From: Leptolyngbya sp. NIES-3755
Lineage (GTDB): Bacteria > Cyanobacteriota > Cyanobacteriia > Leptolyngbyales > Leptolyngbyaceae
Assembly: GCA_001548435.1 (NCBI GenBank)
Contig: AP017308.1
Span: 1,249,030-1,313,029, forward strand
Length of the DNA: 64,000 nucleotides
Direction: 5' to 3'
The number at the start of each line of letters is the position of its first letter. Within the stretch, counting starts at the first letter, position 1. Under the pieces are notes generated by a model, which was not told where the DNA came from, did no database searches, and worked only from the letters and a program-made list of their open reading frames with translations. Shown piece after piece: positions 20,579 through 29,995 of the stretch. A program made the translations under genes and the position numbers.

Positions 20579-21208
20579 ATGAAGAACGAGAAATTTATTG
20601 ACTTAGCCGGATTAGTTCTGAGTGGAATGATTGGAATTGTCTTGCTCGTCTCGCTTCACGATCGCGTTAATCCCTTTCTGAATTACCGTGAAATGCAGGT
20701 TGGAGAAGCAATGCTGGCTTACTTGATGACGCTCTTGGGGCTGTTTCTGCTGATTGTTCAAGCGATTGGAATCACGTTTCGATTTACTCAGGAGCGACAA
20801 TCTTTTAATTCAAGCGGTTCAGTCGCACGATTGGTCATTCCGATCGTGATAATCACAACCTTGCTCTTAACAAATCAAAGCAGTTTTCCGGGAACTTGGG
20901 CATCGTCGCAAACGAGACAACAATGGGCGATCGAGGAATTTCAAAATTATGATGGCGTGGTGAAGACGATCAAACACTGCAAACCAATCGTCGATCAAGT
21001 CGGTCAAGTTCAATTTGTCGCACCCACTAGAGGAGCGAATTACGTCGTCTCAGATCCAGGAAGTTCAGGACATTCTGGAGAATTTACGCTAGAAGTCGTC
21101 GGCGACAAAGCCACTGGAGTCGCTTACAGCACTTTTCACATTGAAACGATCATCGGATATGTAGAATTCACGCATCAAGGCAGAGCTGAAACGCTTAAAT
21201 GCTTCTAA
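20579..21208 (+). CDS. membrane protein of unknown function
   Basis: 209 aa. Three predicted membrane helices: residues ~8-26 (LAGLVLSGMIGIVLLVSL), ~43-67 (MLAYLMTLLGLFLLIVQAIGI) and ~84-98 (LVIPIVIITTLLL). A ~105-residue C-terminal domain follows, likely outside the membrane, with two cysteines (in KHCKP and at LKCF) that could pair. The extramembrane part has a beta-rich look. No family recognised. It lies 73 bases upstream of fraC on the same strand, so an operon with the filament genes is possible but unproven. Confidence 0.8.
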   Translation: MKNEKFIDLAGLVLSGMIGIVLLVSLHDRVNPFLNYREMQVGEAMLAYLMTLLGLFLLIVQAIGITFRFTQERQSFNSSGSVARLVIPIVIITTLLLTNQSSFPGTWASSQTRQQWAIEEFQNYDGVVKTIKHCKPIVDQVGQVQFVAPTRGANYVVSDPGSSGHSGEFTLEVVGDKATGVAYSTFHIETIIGYVEFTHQGRAETLKCF

Positions 21209-21281
21209 AATCTGCAATTTTTTGCTGCAAATCTGAACGGTTGCACTTACAATCTGTGTGTGAATTTGTGCGGTTTAGCTT

Positions 21282-21818
21282 ATGTCAGATGTGTTGCCTC
21301 TGCGGATGATTATCTATCAGCTTTTATTTATTGTTTTAGCGATCGCCGTTGAATCCCTAGTCCTGCAAAAATATCTAGGCATCGGTAGAAAAGCTAGTAT
21401 TCAATATGCATCCACGGCAAATTTGCTTTCGACAGTGATTGGCTGGTTTATCTTTTTCGTCAGCGAACCCTGGATGCCTGACCCGCTACGACAGCAATTT
21501 ATTACATATATTTTTTTCGATGAAACAAACAATCCGCCGTTATTAGTTGGGTTGGCGTTTCTGATGTTTTTAGGAACGTTTATTGTCAAACTTCAAAGTT
21601 TGAATTGGCTGGATTTAATTTTAGAAGGAAAGCCGATCACCACGATCGAGGTTCGCGATCGCAGTAAGTTTCAAGGTCGAAAAGCACAACAGCGCCCAGC
21701 GTTTGCGAACGTTCCAAATCGTGCACTTGCCGTTCTTTGGGCGAATGCGGCGAGTTTTACGGTGATCTCGATCGTGATTCTGATTCGCACTTTCTCAGAA
21801 CAGCCTGTGACGTTTTAG
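21282..21818 (+). CDS. fraC: filament integrity protein FraC
   Basis: 178 aa with three to four membrane helices (about 8-25, 48-62, 86-104, 150-168), matching FraC of filamentous cyanobacteria in length and layout. The N-terminus (MSDVLPLRMIIYQLLFIVLAIAVESLVLQ) is characteristic. In Anabaena, FraC with FraD and FraE sits at the septa between cells and is needed for long filaments and cell-to-cell molecular exchange. Followed by fraD after 11 bases and then fraE, the same order as the known fraCDE operon. Implies a filamentous host. Confidence 0.85.
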   Translation: MSDVLPLRMIIYQLLFIVLAIAVESLVLQKYLGIGRKASIQYASTANLLSTVIGWFIFFVSEPWMPDPLRQQFITYIFFDETNNPPLLVGLAFLMFLGTFIVKLQSLNWLDLILEGKPITTIEVRDRSKFQGRKAQQRPAFANVPNRALAVLWANAASFTVISIVILIRTFSEQPVTF

Positions 21819-21829
21819 GGGCAGAACCA

Positions 21830-22873
21830 ATGCTGTGGATGAATCAAGTCTTTAAACAGGTTCGCGATCGCGTCAAACCGCCGCAGTGGGCATCTTGGCA
21901 GACGCTATTATTTTTAAGCATTTTCAGCGTGATCGTCGCGGCTCTGACCACATCACCCCAACCGCAAATCGCTCAGCGAATTATTTCTTCGTTTGGCTGG
22001 GTGTTTTTGATTCTCAGCGTGTGGTGGTTTGTCTATGAACCAGAGGTCAAAAAGAAACTTACGGTTTATGAGCTGTTTCTCGGTCCCTGGATTGTTGGGA
22101 TATTGGTCTGTATTTATCTATTTGGCACGATCGAAGGGCGAACTGTTCCGACTCAAACCGCTTTTATCAGTTGGCCTCCCATCTCTGCGCTCATTTGGTC
22201 CTCTCCAAAGTTTGTCAAATCTGATCCCAGCACGAAAAGCCCGGTGTACACGAATCCGTCAAAAGACCGTCGGCTCGATATTATTTTGGTGCTGTTAGCG
22301 AATTTGGTGCTTAGCTGCTGGTTTCAGTTTTATTTTCAAACTCAAGATTGGCTGACCCGAAATCCGGGGCTACGAGCGGAAGATTTTTCGCGGAGTTCAT
22401 TTGTTTGGCAGCCGCAACGATACGATCGAGCAGAAGTGCTTTCTCGCGGAGCCGATGTGCTCAATGTTGCGGCTCAGAATGTTCGGACTGAACTAGAAGG
22501 CAAGCCTTGGGGACAAGTCGAACGCTGGTTGACTCAGCTTGATCAGCAAGTTCCGCGCCTGAGACAGCAAGTTCGTGAAGAATTACCGCGATCGCCTGGA
22601 AGTGATTTGTGGACCTTGAATGCTGAGGTGACTTCTTCGGCGTATGATCTTCAGCTTCAAGCGCTTTGGACTCGTTCAAATTCGCGGCGAGAAGGCTACG
22701 AATTGACTCGCACTTGTCGAATTACTCAGGCACGTAAACCCGGATCAGAACAAGAATTTAACTTCCGCGAATCGGCTCCTCCTGCGACTGCTCCCGCTCG
22801 TCAGCAAATCGTTGGAACGGTACAATGTGGACCGATCGATGCACCGAGACAAATTGAACCGAATCGATCGTAG
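21830..22873 (+). CDS. fraD: septal junction / filament integrity protein FraD
   Basis: 347 aa from ATG 21830 (ATG 21839 gives 344 aa, close to Anabaena FraD). A longer in-frame start at 21737 would overlap fraC by ~80 bases and adds a poor sequence, so I reject it. Four or five membrane helices occupy residues ~20-215, then an extracytoplasmic region with a helical, coiled-coil-like stretch (VLSRGADVLNVAAQNVRTEL, later WLTQLDQQVPRLRQQVREEL). FraD is a component of septal junctions between neighbouring cells. Second gene of the fraCDE set. Confidence 0.82.
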   Translation: MLWMNQVFKQVRDRVKPPQWASWQTLLFLSIFSVIVAALTTSPQPQIAQRIISSFGWVFLILSVWWFVYEPEVKKKLTVYELFLGPWIVGILVCIYLFGTIEGRTVPTQTAFISWPPISALIWSSPKFVKSDPSTKSPVYTNPSKDRRLDIILVLLANLVLSCWFQFYFQTQDWLTRNPGLRAEDFSRSSFVWQPQRYDRAEVLSRGADVLNVAAQNVRTELEGKPWGQVERWLTQLDQQVPRLRQQVREELPRSPGSDLWTLNAEVTSSAYDLQLQALWTRSNSRREGYELTRTCRITQARKPGSEQEFNFRESAPPATAPARQQIVGTVQCGPIDAPRQIEPNRS

Positions 22874-22926
22874 TTTCTTCGGGCAAAATGGGGAATCCAG
22901 TGTGATTTCCTATAGGAGAAGCAGCG

Positions 22927-23727
22927 ATGAGTGAAGCGGTTTATACCATTGGTGGCACGTTTACGCGGATAAGTGCGATCGCGTCCAATGTCTTTCGAGA
23001 GGTGATTCGCGATCGCGTTCTTTACTTAATTGGACTGTATGGGGTTGGCTTGCTCTTGGCAAGTCGCCTATTACCCGAAATCGCTGCCTCAACTGAAGTT
23101 AAAATTCTGTTCGATCTCGCACTTGCCGCGATGCCTGTTTTGGGTTTGATCGTTGCAATTTTTATTGGAACAACGTTAGTCAACAAAGAGATTGAAAAAC
23201 GAACGGTTTTTGTGCTGATTGCGAAACCTGTGAGTCGCGCAGAAATTATTATTGGCAAGCATCTGGGATTGTCTGCGGTCTTGGCAGTTTTAATCACAGC
23301 AATGAGCGCGATCGCAATGGCACTCTTATTTGCACTCAAAATCCCGTTTTCCGTTCCAAATCTGCTAATTTCATCAGGATTTCTATTCCTACAATTGTCG
23401 CTCGTGAGTGCGATCGCAATTTTATTCAGCGTATTCACTGGCGCTCTATTGGCGATGATGTTGACGTTTGGCGTGTATTTGATGGGACTCTTGAGCCAAG
23501 ACATTGTGAAATTTGGCAAGCTGACGAAAAATCCATCGATCGAAGCTGCGACTCAGGGACTTTACCTTGTGCTGCCCGATTTAGCGCGATTAGACCTAAA
23601 AAATCAAGTCGTATACAACCTGATTCCAGCCTCGCCCGTTTTGCTCAGTAGTATCTTATACGCCGTTCTTTACATTACCTTTACGTTGTCGATCGCGTCG
23701 CTAATTTTCTCGCGTCGGGAATTCTGA
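22927..23727 (+). CDS. fraE: ABC-2 type permease, FraE-like
   Basis: 266 aa with about six membrane helices, an ABC-2 permease. The N-terminal SNVFREVIRDRVLYLIGLYGV and the loop VNKEIEKRTVFVLIAKPVSRAEIIIGK are typical. Position directly after fraC and fraD matches the fraCDE operon, in which FraE is the permease needed for filament integrity. The cognate ATPase is not encoded here. AGGAG lies eight bases before the ATG. Confidence 0.85.
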   Translation: MSEAVYTIGGTFTRISAIASNVFREVIRDRVLYLIGLYGVGLLLASRLLPEIAASTEVKILFDLALAAMPVLGLIVAIFIGTTLVNKEIEKRTVFVLIAKPVSRAEIIIGKHLGLSAVLAVLITAMSAIAMALLFALKIPFSVPNLLISSGFLFLQLSLVSAIAILFSVFTGALLAMMLTFGVYLMGLLSQDIVKFGKLTKNPSIEAATQGLYLVLPDLARLDLKNQVVYNLIPASPVLLSSILYAVLYITFTLSIASLIFSRREF

Positions 23728-23915
23728 TCTTCATAGTTCCGCAGGGATTAATAAGGCTTTGGTTAAGCTCACCGTCTATCTGTGCTGAGTTCTCAGTAGA
23801 TCTCGGTAGGATGGTGAGCAAGCCCACTCTATTCAATGACCGTGAAATTCCAATCGATCGAGAACGCTGCATGACTCTGCACCTGCATCTACATCAGACG
23901 ATTCGAGGCAATTCG

Positions 23916-25655
23916 ATGAGTGCCTCTTTGCGGCAAGTCTTTACCGAATCAGATTCTTGCGCGACAAATCAACTCGCGGCAGAACTTTGGATCGAACGCT
24001 TCCTCAATCATCTAAACGCTCGCTTACTCGACTGCTTGAATGCCTCGCCGACTGAAGCGCGATTTTGGCAGATCCTATTAGATGAGCTAGGACAAGCTTT
24101 ATGCGGGGAAGTGGTTGCCATTGCACTTCCGATCGACGATCAATTTGAGGTTCAACATCTCGCGGGTTCGATGATGCAGCTTAGCCCTTCAATTTGTATC
24201 GCCCGTCATGCGATCGAACTTGAACTGGGTCATATTTTCACGAGTACAGAACTGCAAAAATTACGCCAACTCGAATGGCAAAGCGCTTGGGAATTGTGCG
24301 ATCGCAAAAATACTTACGGTTGGTTAGTCACCGTTTCTTCTCCGATTTCGACCAGTTCGGATGCAGCCTTCATTCAACTGAGAGATCAGTGTGTCAGTCG
24401 TGCGATCGCTCAAGCCGTTCAATACATTCGACACGGTAAAAAAACAGAAACCTTAATCGAAAAGAGTCAAACACTAGAAGCAAAAAATCGTGAACTCGCT
24501 CAAGTGAGCAAACTCAAAAGCGAATTTCTTGCCAATACCAGTCACGAGATTCGGACTCCTTTAAGCTCGATTTTGGGCTTTACGCACTTATTACGAGAAC
24601 AGGGTTTCACGCCTTCTAATCTGCGCCATCAAGAATATCTCAAAATCATTCTGAGTAGCGGACAGCATCTTCTAGCGCTAATTAACGATATTCTCGATTT
24701 GTCCAAGATCGAAGCAAATCAATTGACATTGCAACAGGAATCGATCGAGGTAATCGAAGTCTGCAAACTCGCGCTCAAACTGGTTCAAGAAAAAGCAAAC
24801 GACAAAGGACTGCCGCTTAAATTGGTCGTGGCTCCAGATGTTTCGACGGTCGTTGCCGATCCGCTGCGCTTGAAGCAGATGTTATTCAATTTGCTCTCTA
24901 ATGCGTTGAAATTTACCGAACGTGGCTCGGTCGGTCTCGAAGTAAAAACGGTTAATGATTTCGTTGAATTTACGGTGTGGGACACGGGAACCGGAATCTC
25001 CCCCGAACAGCAGCAAATTCTATTTCGCCCTTACACACAGCTAAACAATGCAACTCCTGGAGAAGGAACAGGTTTAGGACTCGCACTGACTCAAAAACTT
25101 GCAGAATTACATGGGGGTTGGGTACGGCTAGAATCAGAACCCGATCGCGGATCACGATTTACGATCGCGCTTCCCTGTATTGTTCCTGGTTCTCCCACTT
25201 CCACCCAAACCGAACTCTGCCTCACTCCCAAAGCTTCAGACGTATCGCCTCAGATTGCTGCTTCTTCCCGACTCAATCCCACTCGATCGAATCATATTCT
25301 TCTCGTCGAGGACAATCCTCATAATGCCCGCTTGATCATTACGTATCTGTGCAAGCTCGGCTATGAGGTCACTTGGTCGAAAAACAGCGAGGAAATGTGG
25401 CAATCCCTCAAACAATCTGTTCCAGCCGCGATTTTGATGGATATTCACTTGCCTGATGTCAATGGGTTGACGCTCACTCAGCAATTACGATCGAGAAAAC
25501 GGTACCGATCAATTCCAGTGATTGTTCAAACCGCGATGGCGATGAAAGGCGATCGAGAAAAATGTCTCGAAGCGGGAGCCGCCGATTACGTCTCGAAACC
25601 GATTGACTTAACTGCCTTGGCACAAACCGTCGCAAAGTACAGTCAAAAACGCTGA
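23916..25655 (+). CDS. hybrid sensor histidine kinase with C-terminal receiver
   Basis: 579 aa from ATG 23916, chosen because GAGG (23905-23908) is spaced seven bases from it; the open frame extends upstream to 23811 without a good ribosome site. Layout: an N-terminal ~170-residue region that looks GAF-like, a short coiled coil, HisKA with phosphoacceptor H210 in ANTSHEIRTPLSSILGF, HATPase_c (N box, DTGTGISPE, GTGLGLALTQKL), then a receiver domain (from LLVEDNPHNARLI, phosphoacceptor Asp in AILMDIHLPDVNG). No membrane segment, so a cytoplasmic sensor. Its signal and partner are unknown. Confidence 0.92.
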   Translation: MSASLRQVFTESDSCATNQLAAELWIERFLNHLNARLLDCLNASPTEARFWQILLDELGQALCGEVVAIALPIDDQFEVQHLAGSMMQLSPSICIARHAIELELGHIFTSTELQKLRQLEWQSAWELCDRKNTYGWLVTVSSPISTSSDAAFIQLRDQCVSRAIAQAVQYIRHGKKTETLIEKSQTLEAKNRELAQVSKLKSEFLANTSHEIRTPLSSILGFTHLLREQGFTPSNLRHQEYLKIILSSGQHLLALINDILDLSKIEANQLTLQQESIEVIEVCKLALKLVQEKANDKGLPLKLVVAPDVSTVVADPLRLKQMLFNLLSNALKFTERGSVGLEVKTVNDFVEFTVWDTGTGISPEQQQILFRPYTQLNNATPGEGTGLGLALTQKLAELHGGWVRLESEPDRGSRFTIALPCIVPGSPTSTQTELCLTPKASDVSPQIAASSRLNPTRSNHILLVEDNPHNARLIITYLCKLGYEVTWSKNSEEMWQSLKQSVPAAILMDIHLPDVNGLTLTQQLRSRKRYRSIPVIVQTAMAMKGDREKCLEAGAADYVSKPIDLTALAQTVAKYSQKR

Positions 25656-25713
25656 AACTCCGGATTTCCTTTATATACTGATGGAGCTAAACCCCCTTTT
25701 TATTGTTTAAGTT

Positions 25714-26319
25714 ATGCAAGACGTTCCCGCCTGGTTATCTTCAATCGTTTGGACAGATTACCGATTGGCAGTCTTGTTTACTGTCATTCTGCCCCTTGGA
25801 TTGTTGATTTGGGCAACCGTTCAACGTGCTGAAGCCATTCAAAAATTGATGCTGATTTATTGGCGCGTTGCGAGTTTGTTAGCGATCACGGTGTATCTCT
25901 TGATCGGCGTTTTACCGATCGGCTTTGTCTCTGGTTGGCTCGCTCGAATTCTGATTCCGATCAGTCTTTGGTACTGGGTTGATTTGAATGAAGAAATTCG
26001 CGATTCTCCAGCCGATTCATTGAAGCTTTCGTTAGTTTCTTGGCGTTGGGCAGTCTCGATCTATTGCGTCTTGGGCGCGATCGGACAAATTCCAGTATTG
26101 CGCTGTGCCACTCTTGCGAGTCAGCAAATTTTAGGGGATGCTCAATGTCGAGTTTGGCTTGATCCACCCTTCTTGTTCCGCGAATATCTTCACTCTGGAG
26201 TTAGACCCTTTGTACTCGGATTCTTTGGCATTCTAGGACTGGTCATCTACGTCCTGTATTTGGGTTACTTTGTCTTCTTCCGGTTAGGAAAGCGCAAACG
26301 TTCCGCAATGGAAAATTAG
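25714..26319 (+). CDS. DUF3177-type cyanobacterial membrane protein
   Basis: 201 aa with about five membrane helices (near 15-36, 50-70, 75-90, 108-124, 168-190) and a basic C-terminus. It resembles the cyanobacteria-specific DUF3177 family, which has no known function. The loop ILGDAQCRVWLDPPFLFREYLHSG with a Cys is a family feature. Stands alone between a histidine kinase and a small hypothetical. Confidence 0.8.
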   Translation: MQDVPAWLSSIVWTDYRLAVLFTVILPLGLLIWATVQRAEAIQKLMLIYWRVASLLAITVYLLIGVLPIGFVSGWLARILIPISLWYWVDLNEEIRDSPADSLKLSLVSWRWAVSIYCVLGAIGQIPVLRCATLASQQILGDAQCRVWLDPPFLFREYLHSGVRPFVLGFFGILGLVIYVLYLGYFVFFRLGKRKRSAMEN

Positions 26320-26345
26320 TGTTCACCTGTATTTTCTAGACATTC

Positions 26346-26645
26346 ATGAGCAAATCAATTGGGCAACGCCTAGAGCAATACACGATCAAGTGTCCGAATG
26401 AAGTTTTGCTACTGTCGATCGAAATCGATGGACAACCGGATCAAGTCGCGATTTTCAAGGGATTTTCTAGTTCATTGATGAATCCAACTTCATTCGATCC
26501 GGATGAACCTGTGCTGCCTGATCATGCGATCGTTCAGTCTATCGATCGCTTGGAAAGTCCTTATAATCCAAACTCTCCGCGTTACGTAGAGCAAGGATTG
26601 AGTTGGGAAGCATTTCAGCGGCTTTTAGATGCGGTTGGTGTGTAA
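26346..26645 (+). CDS. small conserved protein of unknown function
   Basis: 99 aa, acidic, soluble, no signal peptide. The core (CPNEVLLLSIEIDGQPDQV, then AIFKGFSSSLMNPTSFDPDE) is conserved in cyanobacteria and, as I recall, in chloroplast-related proteins (possibly DUF7734). I cannot assign a role. It follows the DUF3177 gene by 26 bases, so the two may be cotranscribed. Confidence 0.75.
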   Translation: MSKSIGQRLEQYTIKCPNEVLLLSIEIDGQPDQVAIFKGFSSSLMNPTSFDPDEPVLPDHAIVQSIDRLESPYNPNSPRYVEQGLSWEAFQRLLDAVGV

Positions 26646-26732
26646 CCAAGGTATCTAGAGGAAATTGAGCCGTCGCGGTAGACTGCAAGGGTGCGACCGA
26701 ATCCGTTAACTGTGTGAGGAAGTGAACAATTT

Positions 26733-28187
26733 ATGGTGTCATTAAAGGCTGAATCGCTAAGCCGTGTTTCGTCGCGTCCCCAAATCCATCACTGGGATGC
26801 TCTACCATTGCCCGAATCGGCACTGTTTGGAACCGATGGCATTCGCGGAAAAGCGGGTGAACTGTTGACCGCACCGCTGGCAATGCAAATCGGGTATTGG
26901 GCTGGACAAGTTTTGGGGGCTGGAAATCGTGCGCCTGTGGTGATCGGTCAAGATTCCCGCAATTCGAGTAATATGCTGGCGATGGCGCTTTCCGCTGGAT
27001 TGACCGCTGCTGGAATCGAAGTGTGGGATCTGGGATTGTGTCCGACTCCTGTGGTAGCGCATTTGACGCATTACAGTGAAGCAATCGGGGGTGTGATGGT
27101 TTCTGCCAGTCACAATCCTCCCGAAGATAATGGCATCAAGTTTTTCAATTCTGACGGCTCGAAGTTGGCTTTAGAACTTCAGCAACAAATCGAAGCAGGA
27201 TTGCGCGGAGAGAGCAAGATCGCAACGATTTCTCAACAGTGGGGCAAGCATTATTATCGTCCCGAATTGGTGAACGAATACATCGAAGCAATTCGCAAAC
27301 CGTTGATGACCGAATCTGGACAACCGTTGGCAGGATTGCGAGTCGTTCTGGATTTGGCTTGGGGTGCGGCAACTCGATCGGCGACTGAAATCTTCCGTTC
27401 ATTAGGTGCGGATGTGATTGCGCTGCATGAAATTCCCGATGGCGATCGCATTAATGTCAACTGCGGTTCGACTCACCTGAATTTGCTCAAAGCAGCGGTG
27501 AAAGAACATTCTGCTGACGTTGGATTTGCCTTTGATGGAGATGCCGATCGAGTTTTAGCCGTCGATTCTCAAGGTCGAACCGTGGATGGCGATTACATTC
27601 TCTATTTCTGGGGACAGCATCTTTTAGAGAAGGGGCAACTACCGGGAGCTACGATCGTCGCTACGGTAATGTCAAATCTTGGGTTTGAACGCGCTTGGGA
27701 AAAATTGGGCGGAACGCTGATTCGAGCGGCGGTGGGCGATCAGTATGTTCATGCGGACATGGTGAAACATGGAGCGGCTTTGGGCGGTGAACAATCTGGG
27801 CATATTCTTTGTCCTCAGCATAGTGTGAGTGGCGATGGATTGTTGACCGCACTGCACTTGGCGGCTTTGATTCAACGATCGGGAATTTCGCTGTCGGGAT
27901 TAGTCGATCGAAGTTTCAAAACTTATCCTCAATTGCTGCGGAATGTGCGAGTCGAAGACCGGGCACTACGGATGAACTGGGCTAAGAATCAAGCGGTACA
28001 AAGAGCGATCGCGGAAGCTGAATCGGCAATGGGCAACCAAGGACGAATTCTGGTACGGGCATCGGGAACGGAACCTGTGATCCGAGTGATGGTTGAGGCG
28101 GAAAGTTCAGAGTTGGCAACTTACTGGACAGAGCGACTCGTTTCGACGGTTCAGCAGCATTTGACTGTGGAAAAGCATCTGAGCTAA
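26733..28187 (+). CDS. glmM: phosphoglucosamine mutase
   Basis: Interconverts glucosamine 6-phosphate and glucosamine 1-phosphate on the way to UDP-N-acetylglucosamine for peptidoglycan. 484 aa; the ~25-residue N-terminal lead makes it slightly long. Domains of the alpha-D-phosphohexomutase family are in order. The start is [12 protein letters not shown]. The phosphoserine loop is [13 protein letters not shown]. The metal-binding loop is DGDADR. The sugar-binding loop is GEQSGH. The phosphate loop is [17 protein letters not shown] and the SASHNPP context favour GlmM over PgmA. Confidence 0.95.
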   Translation: MVSLKAESLSRVSSRPQIHHWDALPLPESALFGTDGIRGKAGELLTAPLAMQIGYWAGQVLGAGNRAPVVIGQDSRNSSNMLAMALSAGLTAAGIEVWDLGLCPTPVVAHLTHYSEAIGGVMVSASHNPPEDNGIKFFNSDGSKLALELQQQIEAGLRGESKIATISQQWGKHYYRPELVNEYIEAIRKPLMTESGQPLAGLRVVLDLAWGAATRSATEIFRSLGADVIALHEIPDGDRINVNCGSTHLNLLKAAVKEHSADVGFAFDGDADRVLAVDSQGRTVDGDYILYFWGQHLLEKGQLPGATIVATVMSNLGFERAWEKLGGTLIRAAVGDQYVHADMVKHGAALGGEQSGHILCPQHSVSGDGLLTALHLAALIQRSGISLSGLVDRSFKTYPQLLRNVRVEDRALRMNWAKNQAVQRAIAEAESAMGNQGRILVRASGTEPVIRVMVEAESSELATYWTERLVSTVQQHLTVEKHLS

Positions 28188-28200
28188 TTCACTTCTCGCA

Positions 28201-28240
28201 AGTGGCTTAAGTTCTGTCTGACGGAAAGACTTAAGCCACT
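28201..28240. terminator. perfect 12-bp hairpin between convergent genes
   Basis: AGTGGCTTAAGT (28201-28212) pairs perfectly with ACTTAAGCCACT (28229-28240) around a 16-base loop. There is no T-run on either side, so it is an atypical bidirectional terminator or another RNA or DNA structure between glmM and the retropepsin gene. Confidence 0.55.
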
Positions 28241-28256
28241 CGATCTCAACGTCAGA

Positions 28257-28658
28257 TCAAAGCTTTGGAAGAGAAATCTGCTCTTTGCCAATATCAATGA
28301 TGGCGCGAAAGCGAATCAGAAAATCCATTCCTAAAATGCCATTAACGTAGCGGGTTGCAGACAAATCAAGAGCAAGAACCGAATAATTTTCTACAATTTG
28401 TCCAAGGCAACTCATCCAGGGAATTTCAACGATCGGCGCTTGAATTAATCCATTGCCCGTCAGAATTGAGGTTTTAGGCGAGTTCTGCTGAACAGGACAG
28501 CCAATATCGGCAAGCAAAGTAATCGGTAAACAAGTCTGACTCGCTCCAGTATCAACCAACAGTCTGAGAATACTCGGCTCAGCGTCTGCTCGGCTCACGG
28601 AAGCTCTAACAAAAAAGAGATTACCCGATCGCTGAACTCGATAAATCCGAGAAGTCAT
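28257..28658 (-). CDS. retropepsin-like aspartic protease
   Basis: 133 aa. Carries the aspartic protease signature LLVDTGASQTCLP (about 33-45) and a second conserved segment VNGILGMDFLIRF, as in single-domain retropepsin-like bacterial proteins that act as dimers. No signal peptide or membrane helix. Its start overlaps the stop of the 75-aa gene upstream by four bases, so the two are translationally coupled. The substrate is unknown; the coupled small protein is an obvious candidate partner. Confidence 0.85.
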   Translation of the reverse strand: MTSRIYRVQRSGNLFFVRASVSRADAEPSILRLLVDTGASQTCLPITLLADIGCPVQQNSPKTSILTGNGLIQAPIVEIPWMSCLGQIVENYSVLALDLSATRYVNGILGMDFLIRFRAIIDIGKEQISLPKL

Positions 28659-28882
28659 AGAACGAAGGCTAAATCATTCGGGATTTCGCCTATGTACTCT
28701 AATGCAACCGCTTGATCTTTGAATTGAGGCAATAGTGCGTAAAGCGTTTCGACATCCGGTGAGTGCGCGAGAACTTCACCTTGAATCACATTGAGGTCTT
28801 CATCTACTTCGGTGTAAGCGATCAATAACCATTCATCGTGATACTTCTGTTTCATGTCTTTCAGAGTGAGCAGTTTTGTCAT
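28655..28882 (-). CDS. small protein coupled to the retropepsin-like protease
   Basis: 75 aa, acidic, with a short alpha-beta look (DEWLLIAYTEVDEDLNVIQ, then GEVLAHSPDVETLYALL). Its stop overlaps the protease start by four bases. I do not recognise a named family. Pairs of this kind occur in other cyanobacteria, which suggests a functional unit (inhibitor, adaptor or substrate), but this is inference. Confidence 0.78.
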   Translation of the reverse strand: MTKLLTLKDMKQKYHDEWLLIAYTEVDEDLNVIQGEVLAHSPDVETLYALLPQFKDQAVALEYIGEIPNDLAFVL

Positions 28883-28914
28883 GGTTCTGCTGTTTTAGCC
28901 ATTTTCTCTAGATT

Positions 28915-29910
28915 CTAAAACATTTGCCAATCGGGAGATTTTAACTGTCTCAGTTGCTCTACTCGTTTCCGAAAAAAGGAATCATCTAAACGGCTGTAAT
29001 TGTGTCGAAGTGCGTAACTTAAAACGATCGACCAAACCCAAATATGAGCCGTTTGAGTAAACGCAGAAATCGCCTCAAGTTCAAACGCTTCTAGCGGAGT
29101 AATCGATCGATATCCCTGCAAAAATGCTTCTCTCACACGCCGACTAATTCCCGTATTGAGTGCAACTTGGCGAAATTTGCCTAAATCAAATGCTCGCCAC
29201 CCAAAGCCGCATTGATCAAAATCAAATAAAGTCGGCTGATCCGTTTCGGTGAAATGAGTATTGCCACTATGCGGATCGCCCCAACAAATTCCCCAATACG
29301 GAGCCGATCGCGGAAAATCCTTCAATCCCAATTTGATTTGGTCGATCGCACTTTTCACATAGTCCCGATCGCTGTTCTGCAAAAAAGGTGCGATCTCAAT
29401 CCAAGAGTCATCCAGCAAATAATCCAAGGTGAGCGGCTTTCGTGGGTATGAACAATCAAACTCTAATCCAGCTTGATGAACTTTTGCCAGCGTTTCACCG
29501 AGTCGAGTCGCCTGTCGAATACTGAGATCTCCAAGCGCGATCGTTCCCGGTGCATAAGTAAATAAGGCTGCGTACCGCTCTCCTTCCAAGGCAGGAATCA
29601 CGATCGACAATTTGCCCGATTCTGTTTTCAGCGGATGCGCGATCGGTAAACCTCGATCGTGCAGAAAATCGAGTAACTCCAACTCGAAATCAATATCTGC
29701 TTGAGAGCGCCAACCCCAATGTGCCACTCTCAAAACATACGAGCCGCGATCGGTTTCGACAAGATAAACATCGCTCAATCCCCGACACCAAAACTCGCAG
29801 ACGTTGACTGTTCCAATGTCATAACGCGAGAGAATTCTCGATGCGATCGCATTTGGATCGATCGTGGAATAAACAACAGGAAATAAGTCATTCGGGGCAG
29901 AAAATCGCAT
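28915..29910 (-). CDS. APH-family phosphotransferase (aminoglycoside/choline/homoserine kinase-like)
   Basis: 331 aa with the protein-kinase-like APH fold. The N-lobe carries YVLRVAHWG with a conserved basic-lobe pattern. The catalytic loop is CWGDPHSGNTHF (Brenner HGD-type variant, D as base, N as metal ligand) and the metal loop is LFDFDQCGFG. Family members phosphorylate small hydroxylated molecules; the substrate cannot be told from sequence. Stands as a single gene on the minus strand. Confidence 0.88.
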   Translation of the reverse strand: MRFSAPNDLFPVVYSTIDPNAIASRILSRYDIGTVNVCEFWCRGLSDVYLVETDRGSYVLRVAHWGWRSQADIDFELELLDFLHDRGLPIAHPLKTESGKLSIVIPALEGERYAALFTYAPGTIALGDLSIRQATRLGETLAKVHQAGLEFDCSYPRKPLTLDYLLDDSWIEIAPFLQNSDRDYVKSAIDQIKLGLKDFPRSAPYWGICWGDPHSGNTHFTETDQPTLFDFDQCGFGWRAFDLGKFRQVALNTGISRRVREAFLQGYRSITPLEAFELEAISAFTQTAHIWVWSIVLSYALRHNYSRLDDSFFRKRVEQLRQLKSPDWQMF

Positions 29911-29995
29911 TAATAAAGGAGTTTCAGCGCTTTTGTTACCCTCTATACTGCGCTAGAACGATCTCGCCAATAGTCACTTGCGATACGAAATGAGG

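Noticed and set aside
21737-21829. Longer N-terminus for fraD
   Set aside because: It overlaps fraC by ~80 bases and the added residues are an out-of-frame reading of the fraC end; ATG 21830 or 21839 fits the family.
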